Shown: in pieces, positions 27,712-37,110 of the stretch
Position numbering within the stretch: position 1 is the first letter of the stretch
Layout of the letters: each line of letters opens with the position of its first letter
Origin: Mycolicibacterium flavescens
GTDB lineage: Bacteria; Actinomycetota; Actinomycetes; Mycobacteriales; Mycobacteriaceae
Reading direction: 5' to 3'
NCBI RefSeq assembly: GCF_001722335.1
Contig: NZ_MIHA01000011.1
Span: 45,041 to 109,040, forward strand
DNA: 64,000 nt
The notes under the pieces: model-generated
Databases searched by the model: none
Seen by the model: the letters and a program-made list of their open reading frames with translations, nothing else
What the model was told of the DNA's origin: nothing
Position numbers and translations under genes: made by a program

Positions 27712-28491
27712 TCAGCGCGCGAACATCAACGCGCGCTTGACCTCCTGGATCGCCTGGGTGACCTGGATACCGCGCGGGCAGGACTCGGTGCAGTTGAACG
27801 TCGTGCGGCAGCGCCACACACCGTCGACCTCGTTGAGGATGTCGAGCCGCTCGGCGGCGGCCTCGTCACGGCTGTCGAAGATGAACCGGTGCGCGTTGAC
27901 GATCGCCGCCGGCCCGAAGTACGAACCCTCGCTCCAGTAGATCGGGCAGCTGGTCGTGCAGCAGGCGCACAGGATGCACTTGGTGGTGTCGTCGTAGCGG
28001 GCGCGGTCGGTCTGGCTCTGAATGCGTTCGCGGGTCGGCTGATTGCCGGTGGTGACCAGGTACGGCTTGATCGCGCGGTAAGCGTCGAAGAACGGCTCCA
28101 TGTCGACGACGAGGTCCTTCTCCACGGGCAGCCCGCGGATCGGCTCGATCGTGATGGTGAGCTGCTTCTTCGGGTTCTTCGGCAGCATGTCGCGCATCAG
28201 CACCTTGCAGGCCAACCGGTTGACGCCGTTGATGCGCATGGCATCCGAGCCGCACACGCCGTGCGCACACGACCGACGGAACGTCAGCGTGCCGTCGAGA
28301 TACCACTTCACGTAGTGCAGCAGGTTCAGCAGCCGGTCGCTGGGCAGGCACGGAACGCGGAAGCTCTGCCAGCCGGCGGCGTCGGGATCCTCCGGGTTGA
28401 ACCGGGCGATCTTCAGCGTCACCATCACCGCGCCCTCGGGCACGGGCGGCAGTTCGGGATCCTTGGTCTCTACCTCAGGCGCGATTGTCAT
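27712..28491 (-). CDS. sdhB: succinate dehydrogenase iron-sulfur subunit
   Basis: This 259-residue subunit carries the [2Fe-2S] motif (CAHGVCGSDAMRINGVNRLAC), the [4Fe-4S] motif (CILCACCTTSCP) and the [3Fe-4S] cluster cysteines (CTESCPRGI). It passes electrons from SdhA to the membrane anchor. Its ATG overlaps the sdhA stop by one base (TGATG). It is the last gene of sdhCDAB. Confidence 0.97.
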   Translation of the reverse strand: MTIAPEVETKDPELPPVPEGAVMVTLKIARFNPEDPDAAGWQSFRVPCLPSDRLLNLLHYVKWYLDGTLTFRRSCAHGVCGSDAMRINGVNRLACKVLMRDMLPKNPKKQLTITIEPIRGLPVEKDLVVDMEPFFDAYRAIKPYLVTTGNQPTRERIQSQTDRARYDDTTKCILCACCTTSCPIYWSEGSYFGPAAIVNAHRFIFDSRDEAAAERLDILNEVDGVWRCRTTFNCTESCPRGIQVTQAIQEVKRALMFAR

Positions 28492-30245
28492 CAGTACTTC
28501 CGTTCCATCGGCTCATAGCGCGTCTGGACCACGGGCTTGTAGTCCAGCCGGATGTCGGACAGAAGATCCGAGCCTTCCTTGTAGGCCATGGTGTGGCGCA
28601 TGTAGTTGGTGTCGTCGCGGTTGGGGTAGTCCTCGCGGGCGTGCCCGCCGCGCGACTCCTTGCGGTTGAGCGCGCCGACCACGGTGACCTCGGCCAGCTC
28701 GAGCAGGAAGCCCAGCTCGATGGCCTCGAGTAGATCGCTGTTGTAGCGTTTACCCTTGTCCTGCACCGTGATCCGGGCGTAGCGCTCCTTGAGCGCGTGG
28801 ATGTCGGTCAGCGCCTGCTTGAGCGTCTCCTCGGTGCGGAACACCGCGGCGTTGTTGTCCATCGACTGCTGCAGGGCGCCGCGGATGTCGGCGACGCGCT
28901 CGTTGCCGTGCTCGCTCAAGATGTCGCCGACCCATTCGACCACCATGCCCGCCGGGTTCTGCGGCAACTCGACGAAGTCGTGGCCCAGCGCGTAGTTCGC
29001 GGCGGCGATACCCGCGCGACGGCCGAACACGTTGATGTCCAGCAGCGAGTTGGTGCCCAACCGGTTGGCGCCGTGCACCGAGACGCACGCGCACTCGCCG
29101 GCGGCGTACAGGCCCGGCAGCGGAGTCGTGTTGTCGCGCAACACCTGACCGTGGACGTTGGTCGGGATGCCGCCCATCACGTAGTGACACGTCGGGTAGA
29201 CCGGCACCAGTTCCTTGACCGGGTCCACCCCGAGGTAGGTGCGGGCGAACTCGGTGATGTCGGGCAGTTTGGCCTCGAGCACGTCCTCGCCGAGGTGGCG
29301 CACGTCGATGTAGACGTAGTCCTTGTTCGGTCCGGCGCCGCGGCCTTCGAGCACCTCGAGCACCATCGACCGCGCGACGATGTCACGCGGGGCCAGGTCC
29401 ACGATCGTCGGCGCGTAGCGCTCCATGAAGCGCTCACCCTCGCCGTTGAGCAGGCGACCGCCCTCACCGCGCACGGCCTCGGAGATCAGGATGCCCAGGC
29501 CGGCCAGGCCGGTCGGGTGGAACTGGTGGAACTCCATGTCCTCCAGGGGAAGTCCCTTGCGGAACACGATGCCCAGCCCGTCGCCGGTCAGGGTGTGGGC
29601 GTTGGAGGTCGTCTTGTACATCCGGCCCGACCCGCCGGTGGCGAACACGATGGCCTTGGCGTGGAAGACGTGGATGTCGCCTGTGGCCAGTTCGTAGGCG
29701 ATGACGCCGGTGGCCACCGGGCCGGACTGGGTCTCGGTGATCGAGATGTCCAGCGCGTAGAACTCGTTGAAGAACTCGACGTCGTGCTTGACGCAGTTCT
29801 GGTACAGCGTCTGCAGGATCATGTGGCCGGTGCGGTCGGCGGCGTAACAGGCCCGGCGCACCGGCGCCTTGCCGTGGTCGCGGGTGTGCCCGCCGAAGCG
29901 GCGCTGGTCGATGCGGCCCTCGGGGGTGCGGTTGAACGGCATCCCCATCTTCTCGAGGTCGAGCACCGCGTCGATGGCTTCCTTGCACATGATCTCGACG
30001 GCGTCCTGGTCGGCGAGGTAGTCGCCGCCCTTGACGGTGTCGAAGGTGTGCCACTCCCAGTTGTCCTCTTCGACGTTGGCCAGCGCGGCGCACATGCCGC
30101 CCTGGGCCGCGCCGGTGTGGCTGCGGGTCGGGTACAGCTTGGTCAGCACGGCGGTGCGGGCGCGGGGGCCGGCCTCGACCGCGGCGCGCATCCCGGCGCC
30201 GCCTGCGCCGACGATCACGACGTCGTAGCGATGTTCCTGAATCAT
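28491..30245 (-). CDS. sdhA: succinate dehydrogenase flavoprotein subunit
   Basis: This 584-residue flavoprotein oxidises succinate to fumarate. FAD-binding GAGGAGMRAAVEA starts at residue 12. The covalent-FAD histidine region is RSHTGAAQGG, and the active-site HPTG and GERFMERYAP segments are present. It acts on the inner face of the membrane with SdhB and the SdhCD anchor. It starts at ATG 30245, 10 bases after the sdhD stop. Confidence 0.97.
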   Translation of the reverse strand: MIQEHRYDVVIVGAGGAGMRAAVEAGPRARTAVLTKLYPTRSHTGAAQGGMCAALANVEEDNWEWHTFDTVKGGDYLADQDAVEIMCKEAIDAVLDLEKMGMPFNRTPEGRIDQRRFGGHTRDHGKAPVRRACYAADRTGHMILQTLYQNCVKHDVEFFNEFYALDISITETQSGPVATGVIAYELATGDIHVFHAKAIVFATGGSGRMYKTTSNAHTLTGDGLGIVFRKGLPLEDMEFHQFHPTGLAGLGILISEAVRGEGGRLLNGEGERFMERYAPTIVDLAPRDIVARSMVLEVLEGRGAGPNKDYVYIDVRHLGEDVLEAKLPDITEFARTYLGVDPVKELVPVYPTCHYVMGGIPTNVHGQVLRDNTTPLPGLYAAGECACVSVHGANRLGTNSLLDINVFGRRAGIAAANYALGHDFVELPQNPAGMVVEWVGDILSEHGNERVADIRGALQQSMDNNAAVFRTEETLKQALTDIHALKERYARITVQDKGKRYNSDLLEAIELGFLLELAEVTVVGALNRKESRGGHAREDYPNRDDTNYMRHTMAYKEGSDLLSDIRLDYKPVVQTRYEPMERKY

Positions 30246-30255
30246 TGTCGATCCT

Positions 30256-30747
30256 CTATGAGATGTTCGCGTCGAAGGTGACCAGCACGTAGCTGCCCAG
30301 CACCAGGGTGAAGCCGGTGGCCAGCAGCAGCACCGAGTTCAGCCAGAACTTCGTGGTGTCCTTGCGGGCGTAGTCACCGATGATGATGCGCAGGCCGTTG
30401 CCGCCGTGCAGCATCGCCAGCCACAGCAGCGCCATGTCCCAGATCTGCCAGAACGGCGACGCCCAGCGTTCGGCGACGAAGTTGAAGTCGATGCGGTAGA
30501 CGCCGTCCTCCCACATCAGCATCACGAACAGGTGCCCGAGCGCGAGGAACACCAGCGCGACACCGGAGAAGCGCATGAACAGCCAGGCGTACTTCTCGAA
30601 GTACGGGATGCCGCGCGGGCGGCGTGGGGCGCGCGGATGGTCCAGGCCGGCCGGACGGTCGTGTTCGCGCTGCATCACCGGGGCGACGCGGCCCTCACGG
30701 TGGTGCGGGGTCCAGGCCCCGGCGGGCGCGTTCTCGGGCGCGCTCAC
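30256..30747 (-). CDS. sdhD: succinate dehydrogenase membrane anchor subunit
   Basis: This 163-residue protein has three transmembrane helices (about 55-80, 95-120, 130-158) after a polar N-terminus. HLFVMLMWEDGVYRIDF and MLHGGNGLRIIIGDY fit actinobacterial SdhD with a haem/quinone site. GTG 30747 overlaps the sdhC stop (GTGA). The longer frame upstream lies inside sdhC and is not used. Confidence 0.92.
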   Translation of the reverse strand: MSAPENAPAGAWTPHHREGRVAPVMQREHDRPAGLDHPRAPRRPRGIPYFEKYAWLFMRFSGVALVFLALGHLFVMLMWEDGVYRIDFNFVAERWASPFWQIWDMALLWLAMLHGGNGLRIIIGDYARKDTTKFWLNSVLLLATGFTLVLGSYVLVTFDANIS

Positions 30748-31172
30748 AGGAACCGCTCCGCCATGTGCATGCCGATCACTCCCAGCGACGGTATGAAGAT
30801 TGCCAAGAACACCCCGATCACGATCCACAGCATCGTTCGCTGGTGGCGGGCGCCGTGCTGCCAGAAGTCGATCAGGATGATGCGGATGCCGTTGAGCGCG
30901 TGATAGAGCACGGCGACCACCAGGCCGATCTCCATCAGCCCGATGATCGGCGTTTTGTAGGTCTCGATGATCTCGTTGTAGGCCTGCGGGCTGACGCGCA
31001 CCAGCGCGGTGTCGAGTACGTGGACGAACAGGAAGAAGAAGATCGTCGCACCGGTGATGCGGTGCAGCACCCACGACCACATGCCGGGATCGCCGCGATA
31101 CAGCGTCCGTCTGCGCGCCGGTCCGGATCGAGGTGCCGGCACCGCCGGCCCCTCGGATACTTGAGTACTCAT
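30744..31172 (-). CDS. sdhC: succinate dehydrogenase cytochrome b556 subunit
   Basis: This 142-residue membrane protein has three helices. The first includes WSWVLHRITGATIFFFLFVHVLD with the SdhC signature and a haem-ligand-type histidine; LYHALNGIRIILID is in the second. ATG 31172 follows GGAGG at a 6-base spacing. It begins the sdhCDAB operon; the divergent 261-bp gap to cdd should hold both promoters. Confidence 0.93.
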   Translation of the reverse strand: MSTQVSEGPAVPAPRSGPARRRTLYRGDPGMWSWVLHRITGATIFFFLFVHVLDTALVRVSPQAYNEIIETYKTPIIGLMEIGLVVAVLYHALNGIRIILIDFWQHGARHQRTMLWIVIGVFLAIFIPSLGVIGMHMAERFL

Positions 31173-31433
31173 CTGGCCTCCAACGCCTTCGGTGGACGTT
31201 TGGGGTGTCGGGCTAGCACCGGTCGGCAGGTTGGCTGCCTGGCCTTCGATCCGGTTCGCGCACTTCACCCAAACCTCGGGGCGACTCTAATCCCAGTTGT
31301 ACTGCTAAACGAACTACGGTCGACCCATCGGTGTCTGCAAAAACGCCGAAGTTAGGGTTGCCTTATCGGGGATTTCGCCGCGGTACGGCTGGCTTCAGAA
31401 TGGATTCAGAATCGGCCTGGTGAGGGTGAGGCG

Positions 31434-31844
31434 ATGTCCGATATCGACTGGAAGTTGCTGCGAGACAAGGCGATTGAGGTGTCCGCGCGGGCTTATGCCC
31501 CATATTCGGGGTTTCCGGTGGGGGCCGCGGCGCTGGTCGACGACGGCCGCGTGGTCACCGGTTGCAATGTGGAAAATGTCTCATATGGCCTTGGTCTCTG
31601 CGCCGAGTGTGTAGTGGCCGGCAACCTGATCGCCGGCGGTGGCGGACGGTTGCTCGCGCTGGCGTGTGTGGACGGTGCGGGGCAGGTTCTGATGCCGTGC
31701 GGGCGGTGCCGGCAGGTGTTGCTGGAGCACGGCGGACCGCAGCTGCTGATCGACCATCCGGCCGGCCCCCGACCCCTCGGCGAACTGCTGCCCGACGCGT
31801 TCGGGCCGCAGGATCTGGCCCGTGGCGGCGGGCCGATGCCGTGA
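31434..31844 (+). CDS. cdd: cytidine deaminase
   Basis: This 136-residue tetrameric-type enzyme converts (deoxy)cytidine to (deoxy)uridine. Zinc ligands are Cys56, Cys89 and Cys92, with catalytic Glu58 (LCAECVV and MPCGRCRQ); the N-terminal SGFPVGAAAL is also typical. Its stop overlaps deoA (GTGA). It is the first gene of a pyrimidine/purine salvage operon cdd-deoA-add. Confidence 0.95.
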   Translation: MSDIDWKLLRDKAIEVSARAYAPYSGFPVGAAALVDDGRVVTGCNVENVSYGLGLCAECVVAGNLIAGGGGRLLALACVDGAGQVLMPCGRCRQVLLEHGGPQLLIDHPAGPRPLGELLPDAFGPQDLARGGGPMP

Positions 31845-33142
31845 GCGCCTTCGACGCCCCGACGGTGATCCGGATCAAGCGCGACGGAGGGGTGCTCCCG
31901 GACGCCGCGATCGACTGGGTGATCGACGCCTACACCCGCGGCGAGGTGGCCGACGAGCAGATGTCGGCGCTGCTGATGGCAATCTTCCTGCGGGGGATGA
32001 CGACACCGGAGATCGCCCGGTGGACGGCCGCGATGGTCGACTCCGGGGAACGCCTAAACTTCACCGACCTGCGCCGGCACGGTAAGCCACTGGCGTTGGT
32101 GGACAAGCACTCCACCGGCGGGGTGGGCGACAAGATCACGATCCCGCTGGTCCCGGTGGTGATGGCCTGCGGCGGTGCGGTGCCGCAGGCCGCCGGTCGT
32201 GGCCTCGGTCACACCGGCGGCACCCTCGACAAGCTCGAGTCGATCCCCGGGTTCACCGCCGAGATCTCCAAAGAACGGATCCGCCAACAGCTTTGCGACA
32301 TCGGAGCGGCGATCTTCGCGGCCGGCGAGCTGGCCCCCGCCGACCGCAAGATCTACGCGCTGCGCGATGTGACCGCGACCACTGAATCTCTGCCCCTGAT
32401 CGCGAGCTCGGTGATGAGCAAGAAGATCGCCGAGGGCGCCGGGGCGCTGGTGCTCGACACCAAGGTCGGCTCGGGCGCGTTCCTCAAGACCGAAGAGGAG
32501 TCGCGTGAGTTGGCCCGCACGATGGTCGATCTCGGCGCCGCGCACGGACTGGCCACCCGGGCGCTGCTGACCGACATGTCCACGCCGCTGGGCCGTGCGG
32601 TCGGCAACGCGGTCGAGGTGGCCGAGTCGCTGGAGGTGCTGGCCGGGGGAGGGCCGGCCGACGTGGTGGAGCTGACGCTGGCGCTGGCCGCCGAGATGCT
32701 CGACGCCGCGGGCCTCGACGGCGTCGACCCCGCGCAGACGCTGCGCGACGGCTCGGCGATGGACGCGTTCCGCGAATTGGTGGCGGCCCAGGGCGGGGAG
32801 ATCACCGGCGCGTTGCCTGCCGGTCCGCACAGCGAAACCATCTCCGCGCCGCGCGATGGCACGATGGAGAGTATCGACGCGATGGCGGTGGGTCTGGCGG
32901 TGTGGCGGCTGGGAGCGGGCCGCTCACGTCCGGGTGAGCGGGTGCAGTCGGGCGCCGGGATCTACATCCACCGGCGGGTCGGGGAATCGGTCAGCGCCGG
33001 AGAGCCGTTGTTCACGTTGTACACCGAGACGCCCGAGCGGTTCGGGCCCGCGCTCGCCGAACTTGACGGCGGCTGGGCCGTCGGCGACACCGCACCCACA
33101 CCGCGTCCGTTGATCATCGACCGAATCACGAGTGGAGACTAG
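31841..33142 (+). CDS. deoA: thymidine phosphorylase
   Basis: This 433-residue pyrimidine-nucleoside phosphorylase cleaves thymidine or deoxyuridine with phosphate. The signature [10 protein letters not shown] lies near residue 88, and the three domains of the family are complete, ending in [13 protein letters not shown] chose GTG 31841, which overlaps the cdd stop by 4 bases. It receives deoxyuridine from Cdd. Confidence 0.95.
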   Translation: MSAFDAPTVIRIKRDGGVLPDAAIDWVIDAYTRGEVADEQMSALLMAIFLRGMTTPEIARWTAAMVDSGERLNFTDLRRHGKPLALVDKHSTGGVGDKITIPLVPVVMACGGAVPQAAGRGLGHTGGTLDKLESIPGFTAEISKERIRQQLCDIGAAIFAAGELAPADRKIYALRDVTATTESLPLIASSVMSKKIAEGAGALVLDTKVGSGAFLKTEEESRELARTMVDLGAAHGLATRALLTDMSTPLGRAVGNAVEVAESLEVLAGGGPADVVELTLALAAEMLDAAGLDGVDPAQTLRDGSAMDAFRELVAAQGGEITGALPAGPHSETISAPRDGTMESIDAMAVGLAVWRLGAGRSRPGERVQSGAGIYIHRRVGESVSAGEPLFTLYTETPERFGPALAELDGGWAVGDTAPTPRPLIIDRITSGD

Positions 33143-33158
33143 AACCGGAGAGCGAGAC

Positions 33159-34247
33159 ATGACGACGCCGCTGACGCTGGACTCGATCAGACAAGCGCCC
33201 AAGGCGCTGCTGCACGACCACCTCGACGGGGGGCTTCGCCCGTCGACCGTCCTCGAACTGGCCGAAGCAGGCGGATACGACGACCTGCCCGCCTCTGACG
33301 TCGACGAACTCGCGACGTTCTTCCGCACCGCCGCGCACAGCGGGTCGCTGGTGCGCTACCTCGAGCCGTTCGCGCACACCGTCGGGGTGATGCAGTCCGC
33401 CGACGCGCTGCACCGGGTGGCCTACGAGTGCGTCGAGGACCTGGCCGCCGACAACGTCGTCTACGCCGAGATCCGGTTCGCCCCAGAGCTGCACATCGAC
33501 GCGGGCCTGTCGCTGGACGCGGTCGTCGACGCGGTGCTGGCCGGGTTCGCCGACGGCGAGAAGGCCGCCAGCGCCGAGGGTCGGTCGATCACGGTGCGCT
33601 GCCTGGTCACCGCGATGCGGCACGCGGCGCGCTCACGCGAGATCGCCGAGCTGGCGATCCGGTTCCGCGACAAGGGCGTCGTCGGCTTCGACATCGCGGG
33701 CGCCGAGGCCGGTTACCCCCCGACCCGGCACCTCGACGCGTTCGAGTACATGCGAGGTAACAACGCGCGCTTCACCATTCACGCCGGCGAGGCGTTCGGC
33801 CTGCCGTCGATTCACGAGGCGATCGCCTACTGCGGAGCCGACCGGCTCGGGCACGGGGTGCGCATCGTCGACGACATCACCGTCGCCCCCGACGGCACCG
33901 CGCAGCTGGGCCGGTTGGCGGCGTTGCTGCGCGACAAGCGGGTCCCGTTCGAGATGTGCCCGTCGTCGAACGTGCAGACCGGCGCGGTGCCCAGCATCGC
34001 CGAGCATCCGTTCGACCTGTTGGCGCGGTTACGGTTTCGGGTCACCGTCAACACCGACAACCGGCTGATGAGCGACACCTCGATGAGTCACGAGATGCTG
34101 AAGCTGGTCGAGACTTTCGGCTACGGGTGGAGCGATCTGCAGCGGTTCACCATCAACGCGATGAAGTCGGCGTTCATCTCGTTCGACGAGCGGCTGTCGA
34201 TCATCGACGACGTGATCAAACCGCGCTACGCCGTGCTGATCGGCTGA
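33159..34247 (+). CDS. add: adenosine deaminase
   Basis: This 362-residue TIM-barrel zinc enzyme converts adenosine to inosine. Zinc histidines are in LLHDHLDGG (H19, H21), with catalytic HAGEAFG, the DRLGHGVR histidine and the [17 protein letters not shown] region. ATG 33159 follows CCGGAG. It is the third gene of the salvage operon and ends just before a 21-bp-stem hairpin. Confidence 0.96.
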   Translation: MTTPLTLDSIRQAPKALLHDHLDGGLRPSTVLELAEAGGYDDLPASDVDELATFFRTAAHSGSLVRYLEPFAHTVGVMQSADALHRVAYECVEDLAADNVVYAEIRFAPELHIDAGLSLDAVVDAVLAGFADGEKAASAEGRSITVRCLVTAMRHAARSREIAELAIRFRDKGVVGFDIAGAEAGYPPTRHLDAFEYMRGNNARFTIHAGEAFGLPSIHEAIAYCGADRLGHGVRIVDDITVAPDGTAQLGRLAALLRDKRVPFEMCPSSNVQTGAVPSIAEHPFDLLARLRFRVTVNTDNRLMSDTSMSHEMLKLVETFGYGWSDLQRFTINAMKSAFISFDERLSIIDDVIKPRYAVLIG

Positions 34248-34259
34248 CGTTTTTCCGCC

Positions 34260-34315
34260 GAGCAGACGCAAAGTGCCCTGGAAATGCGGGTTCTCAGGGC
34301 ACTTTGCGTCTGCTC
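34260..34315. terminator. bidirectional hairpin between add and the convergent gene
   Basis: A perfect 21-bp inverted repeat (34260-34280 with 34295-34315) has a 14-base loop. The arm begins GAGCAGACGCAAAGTGCC. It sits between two converging genes, 12 bases from the add stop and 17 from the other, so it can terminate both strands. Confidence 0.8.
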
Positions 34316-34332
34316 TCGGTGGGAAACTTGGC

Positions 34333-35601
34333 CTACTCGGGGCGCAGGCGGGATTCGACGAACGCCTCCAGCGCCTCCCACTGCTGAACCGCCTCGGCAT
34401 ACGGCGGGCTCGGCGGGTTCACCTTGCCGGGCTCGAGCACGGACGCGATGAGCCGGCCCAGCGGCTCGTCGGCGGCGAGGGCCTTGTCGACGGTGGTGTC
34501 CTCGGAGTAGTCGCCGATGTCGCGCAGCAGCTCGACGGCGAGCTCGAGCTGGTCGTGGTCGAGCGCGTCGGGCCCGTCGGCCAGGTCGTCGACGATGCCG
34601 GTGAGCACGTAGACGTTGTCCTCGGTCACCGTCACCTCGAGTGAGCCGTCGGTGGCGGCGGTGCGGATGTCGTCGTAGGTGGCCAGGTCGGACAGGTCGT
34701 GGTCGTGCTCGTCGGCCAGATACCGCGCCAGCGCCCGTTCGGAGCCGAACACGCTGATGCGGCCGTTGCGGCCGAGGAAGACCGGTTGGTCGTCGAGGTA
34801 GCAGCGCAGCGTGAAGTAGGTGCCCGCGCTGGTCATCATGCGGACCGGGTCGATGCCGACCTTGAGCCAGAAGTCCTCGTCGCTGCCGAGCACCCGGCTC
34901 TGCGCCTGCGCGACGAGGGTGTCATCGACCTCCTCCTCGTCGTCGCTGTCGGTCTCCTCCTCGGAGACCACGACCTCGTCTTCTTCGGGCTCGGGCTCGG
35001 GTGCCGGTTCGGCCAGCTCGGCGTCGGCCTTGTTGGCCGCGGCGGCGTCGACGTCGGGAGTGGTCACCACCTCGTCGAGCGCGTCGACGACCGAATCCCA
35101 CGCCCGGGCGATGATCGCCTCGATCTCGGCCCAGCGCTTACGGCCCCGGCGGCCGGAGAACACGTCGATCCCGCCGCCGAGCGTGCCGAGCACCGGGTTG
35201 CCGTTGAAGAACCGCGTGACGGCGGGCAGCTCGCAGACCGAGCCGATCGACGAGACGATCGCCAGCGTGCGGTGCACCTGCGTGACCCGCTCCTCGGTGG
35301 CCTTCTCGGCGACGATCTCGGGCACGCCGACGACGTCGTAGAGGTTCTCCTCGGCTGGATCCAGGCGGTGCGCGTTGGCCTGCGTCAGCTTCTCCCACGC
35401 CGGGTGGTCGACGAGGTCGTTGTCGGTGTTGGTCCGGACGAACGCGGCCAGGTCGGCAACCGACTCGAAGACGTAGAGGTCCTCGTCCTTGCCGAGCAGC
35501 GCCTCCCACTCGTCGCCGCCATCGCGCCAGCGTGGAGCCCACAACGTGTACAGGTCGCCCTTGGTCAAGCCGAGCCGGATCGGCACGAGGTCAGCAGCCA
35601 T
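34333..35601 (-). CDS. conserved mycobacterial protein (Rv3311-like, often labelled primosomal protein)
   Basis: This 422-residue soluble protein has two related halves, each with a segment like LRLGLTKGDLYTLWAPRW or GIDPVRMMTSAGTYFTLRCYLDDQPVFLGRNGRISVFGS. They are joined by a very acidic linker (about 195-240, rich in E, D, P). ATG 35601 is preferred; a longer frame starts 18 bases upstream. No enzyme motif is visible and the primosome label has no support in the sequence. It is conserved in position next to add and upp. Confidence 0.8.
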   Translation of the reverse strand: MAADLVPIRLGLTKGDLYTLWAPRWRDGGDEWEALLGKDEDLYVFESVADLAAFVRTNTDNDLVDHPAWEKLTQANAHRLDPAEENLYDVVGVPEIVAEKATEERVTQVHRTLAIVSSIGSVCELPAVTRFFNGNPVLGTLGGGIDVFSGRRGRKRWAEIEAIIARAWDSVVDALDEVVTTPDVDAAAANKADAELAEPAPEPEPEEDEVVVSEEETDSDDEEEVDDTLVAQAQSRVLGSDEDFWLKVGIDPVRMMTSAGTYFTLRCYLDDQPVFLGRNGRISVFGSERALARYLADEHDHDLSDLATYDDIRTAATDGSLEVTVTEDNVYVLTGIVDDLADGPDALDHDQLELAVELLRDIGDYSEDTTVDKALAADEPLGRLIASVLEPGKVNPPSPPYAEAVQQWEALEAFVESRLRPE

Positions 35602-35657
35602 GGCGCACAGCCTAACCACCGCGCCGCACGGTCAAGCTGGCACAGGGCGGTGTGGCG

Positions 35658-36767
35658 TCAGGCCGTGGGCCGCCAGAACCCCTGGAACCCCTGACCGGCG
35701 TTGCTGGTCCGGATCGCCGACAGTTTGACCGGATCGCCGGCCTCGATCATCTGCCCGTTGCCCACGATCATCGCCACGTGGCCGTCCCACACGGCCAGAT
35801 CACCCGGGCGCAGATCGCCGGCGCCGACCGGCGCGCCGACGTCCTGCTCCTGCGCCAGCCGCGGCAGCCCCAGCCCGGCTTCCGAGTACGCCCACTGGGT
35901 CAGCCCGCTGCAGTCCAGGCCGACCCCCGGGGTGGTGCCGCCCCAGCGGTACGGCACCCCGAGCTGGGTCAGCGCGTGGCGCACCGCATCGGCGGCCACC
36001 GCGTTCGGCGCTGTCGCGGTGCTGCCGTCGGGCAGCCGCACCGCCACCCCGTCGCCGAACGTCGCCGCGTCCGGTGTCTCGGGCCGCGCGGACTCGGCGA
36101 GGTCGCTGACGAGGGTGCCCAGCCCGCCCGTACTGCCCAGGCCGCCCGGGCTGCCGAACCCGCCCGGGCTGCCGGCCCCCGCGCTGCCCAGCCCGCCTCC
36201 CGACCCGCCGCCGAACGGCAGCGACGCCGCCGCCGGTGTGGTGGTGGCCGCCGGGGCCGACGCCGGCGCGGGACCCGACGTCGCAGTGACCTCGGCGGCA
36301 TGGGCATCGAGTTCGGCGCGCAACTCGTCGAGCACCGCGGCCGCCTCGGCCAGCGAGCGCCGGGCGTCGGCGACCAACTCCTCGACCACCTCCGGCGAAT
36401 CCAGGTACGGCTCCAGCGCGGCCGCGCGGGTCTCGAAGCCGTCGACGATGTCACGCAGCCGGCGATGCGCGCGGGCCACCGCCGAGCCCGCCGCGTCGGC
36501 CGTGTTGCCGAGGCGGCCCACCCGCTCGGCGAGGCCTTCGGCGTCGGTGACCGTCGCGGCGACGAACTGGGCGGCCGCCTCGGAGCCCGCACCGGACCAG
36601 CGCTCGGCGGTGTGCCGCCACGCGCGGTCCGCCGACGCCGTCACCTCGTGCAGCGCGGCGCGCACACCGAGCAGCGACGCCCCCAACTCGCCGCCCGGGC
36701 CGGGACCGACCAGCGCCTGGATCTCGCGCAGCGGCGCCGCCAGCGCGGCCGCCAGACTCCCGGGCAT
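35658..36767 (-). CDS. NlpC/P60 family peptidoglycan endopeptidase
   Basis: This 369-residue protein has a helical N-terminal half (about 1-195) with ESX-substrate-like alanine/glutamate helices (RAALHEVTASADRAW). A low-complexity Gly/Pro/Ser linker (about 205-240) follows, then a C-terminal NlpC/P60 domain with Cys286 (LDCSGLTQWAY), His330 (DGHVAMIVG) and the acidic third residue near 342. It would cut gamma-D-Glu-mDAP bonds. No classical signal peptide is seen. The start lies 3 bases after the stop of an EspC-like gene, suggesting type VII export of a pair. Confidence 0.88.
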   Translation of the reverse strand: MPGSLAAALAAPLREIQALVGPGPGGELGASLLGVRAALHEVTASADRAWRHTAERWSGAGSEAAAQFVAATVTDAEGLAERVGRLGNTADAAGSAVARAHRRLRDIVDGFETRAAALEPYLDSPEVVEELVADARRSLAEAAAVLDELRAELDAHAAEVTATSGPAPASAPAATTTPAAASLPFGGGSGGGLGSAGAGSPGGFGSPGGLGSTGGLGTLVSDLAESARPETPDAATFGDGVAVRLPDGSTATAPNAVAADAVRHALTQLGVPYRWGGTTPGVGLDCSGLTQWAYSEAGLGLPRLAQEQDVGAPVGAGDLRPGDLAVWDGHVAMIVGNGQMIEAGDPVKLSAIRTSNAGQGFQGFWRPTA

Positions 36768-36769
36768 GC

Positions 36770-37087
36770 TCAGAGGTCGCCGACCCGGGCGCCCGCGCGG
36801 GCATCGGCGTCGTCGTAGGCGTGCGCCGCCCGCGCGGCGACGGTTTCGGTGTGCGCGGCCCGGTCGCGCAGTGCGGCCGCGGCCTCGGCCTCCCGCCCGA
36901 GGGCGACCACCAGGGCGGCGACGAACGCGTCCCCGACGGGTCCGAACGACGCCGCGGCGGTCGGCATCTCGGACAGCCGCGAGACGATGGCAGACAGCTC
37001 GTCGGCGTGCGCGGCGTTCGCCGCCGCCAGGGTTCGGATCGCTTCGGTGTCGGCGTGCATGTCGGTAGGACGCGGCGCGACGCCCAC
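36770..37087 (-). CDS. small EspC/WXG100-like type VII secretion target
   Basis: This 105-residue helical, alanine-rich protein ([27 protein letters not shown] ... [18 protein letters not shown]) resembles DUF2580/EspC proteins. The C-terminal part holds a Y-x-x-x-D signal (YDDAD) like the ESX export motif. GTG 37087 lies 7 bases after a minus-strand -10 TTAACG and would be leaderless; ATG 37060 is the alternative. It is coupled to the NlpC/P60 gene and is divergent from upp. Confidence 0.72.
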   Translation of the reverse strand: MGVAPRPTDMHADTEAIRTLAAANAAHADELSAIVSRLSEMPTAAASFGPVGDAFVAALVVALGREAEAAAALRDRAAHTETVAARAAHAYDDADARAGARVGDL

Positions 37088-37094
37088 CGGTTCC

Positions 37095-37102
37095 CGTTAA
37101 GG
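37095..37102. promoter_or_regulatory. overlapping divergent leaderless -10 elements (EspC-like / upp)
   Basis: The minus strand reads TTAACG (37100-37095), 7 bases before GTG 37087. The plus strand reads TTAAGG (37097-37102), 8 bases before ATG 37111. Both share the TTAA core, so the two transcripts cannot initiate independently. Confidence 0.45.
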
Positions 37103-37110
37103 TCGGGCGC

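Noticed and set aside
31345..31362. IdeR iron-box-like TTAGGGTTGCCTTA before sdhC/cdd
   Set aside because: Only the half-sites roughly fit; the central TTAGGCTAA is missing, so iron control is not supported.
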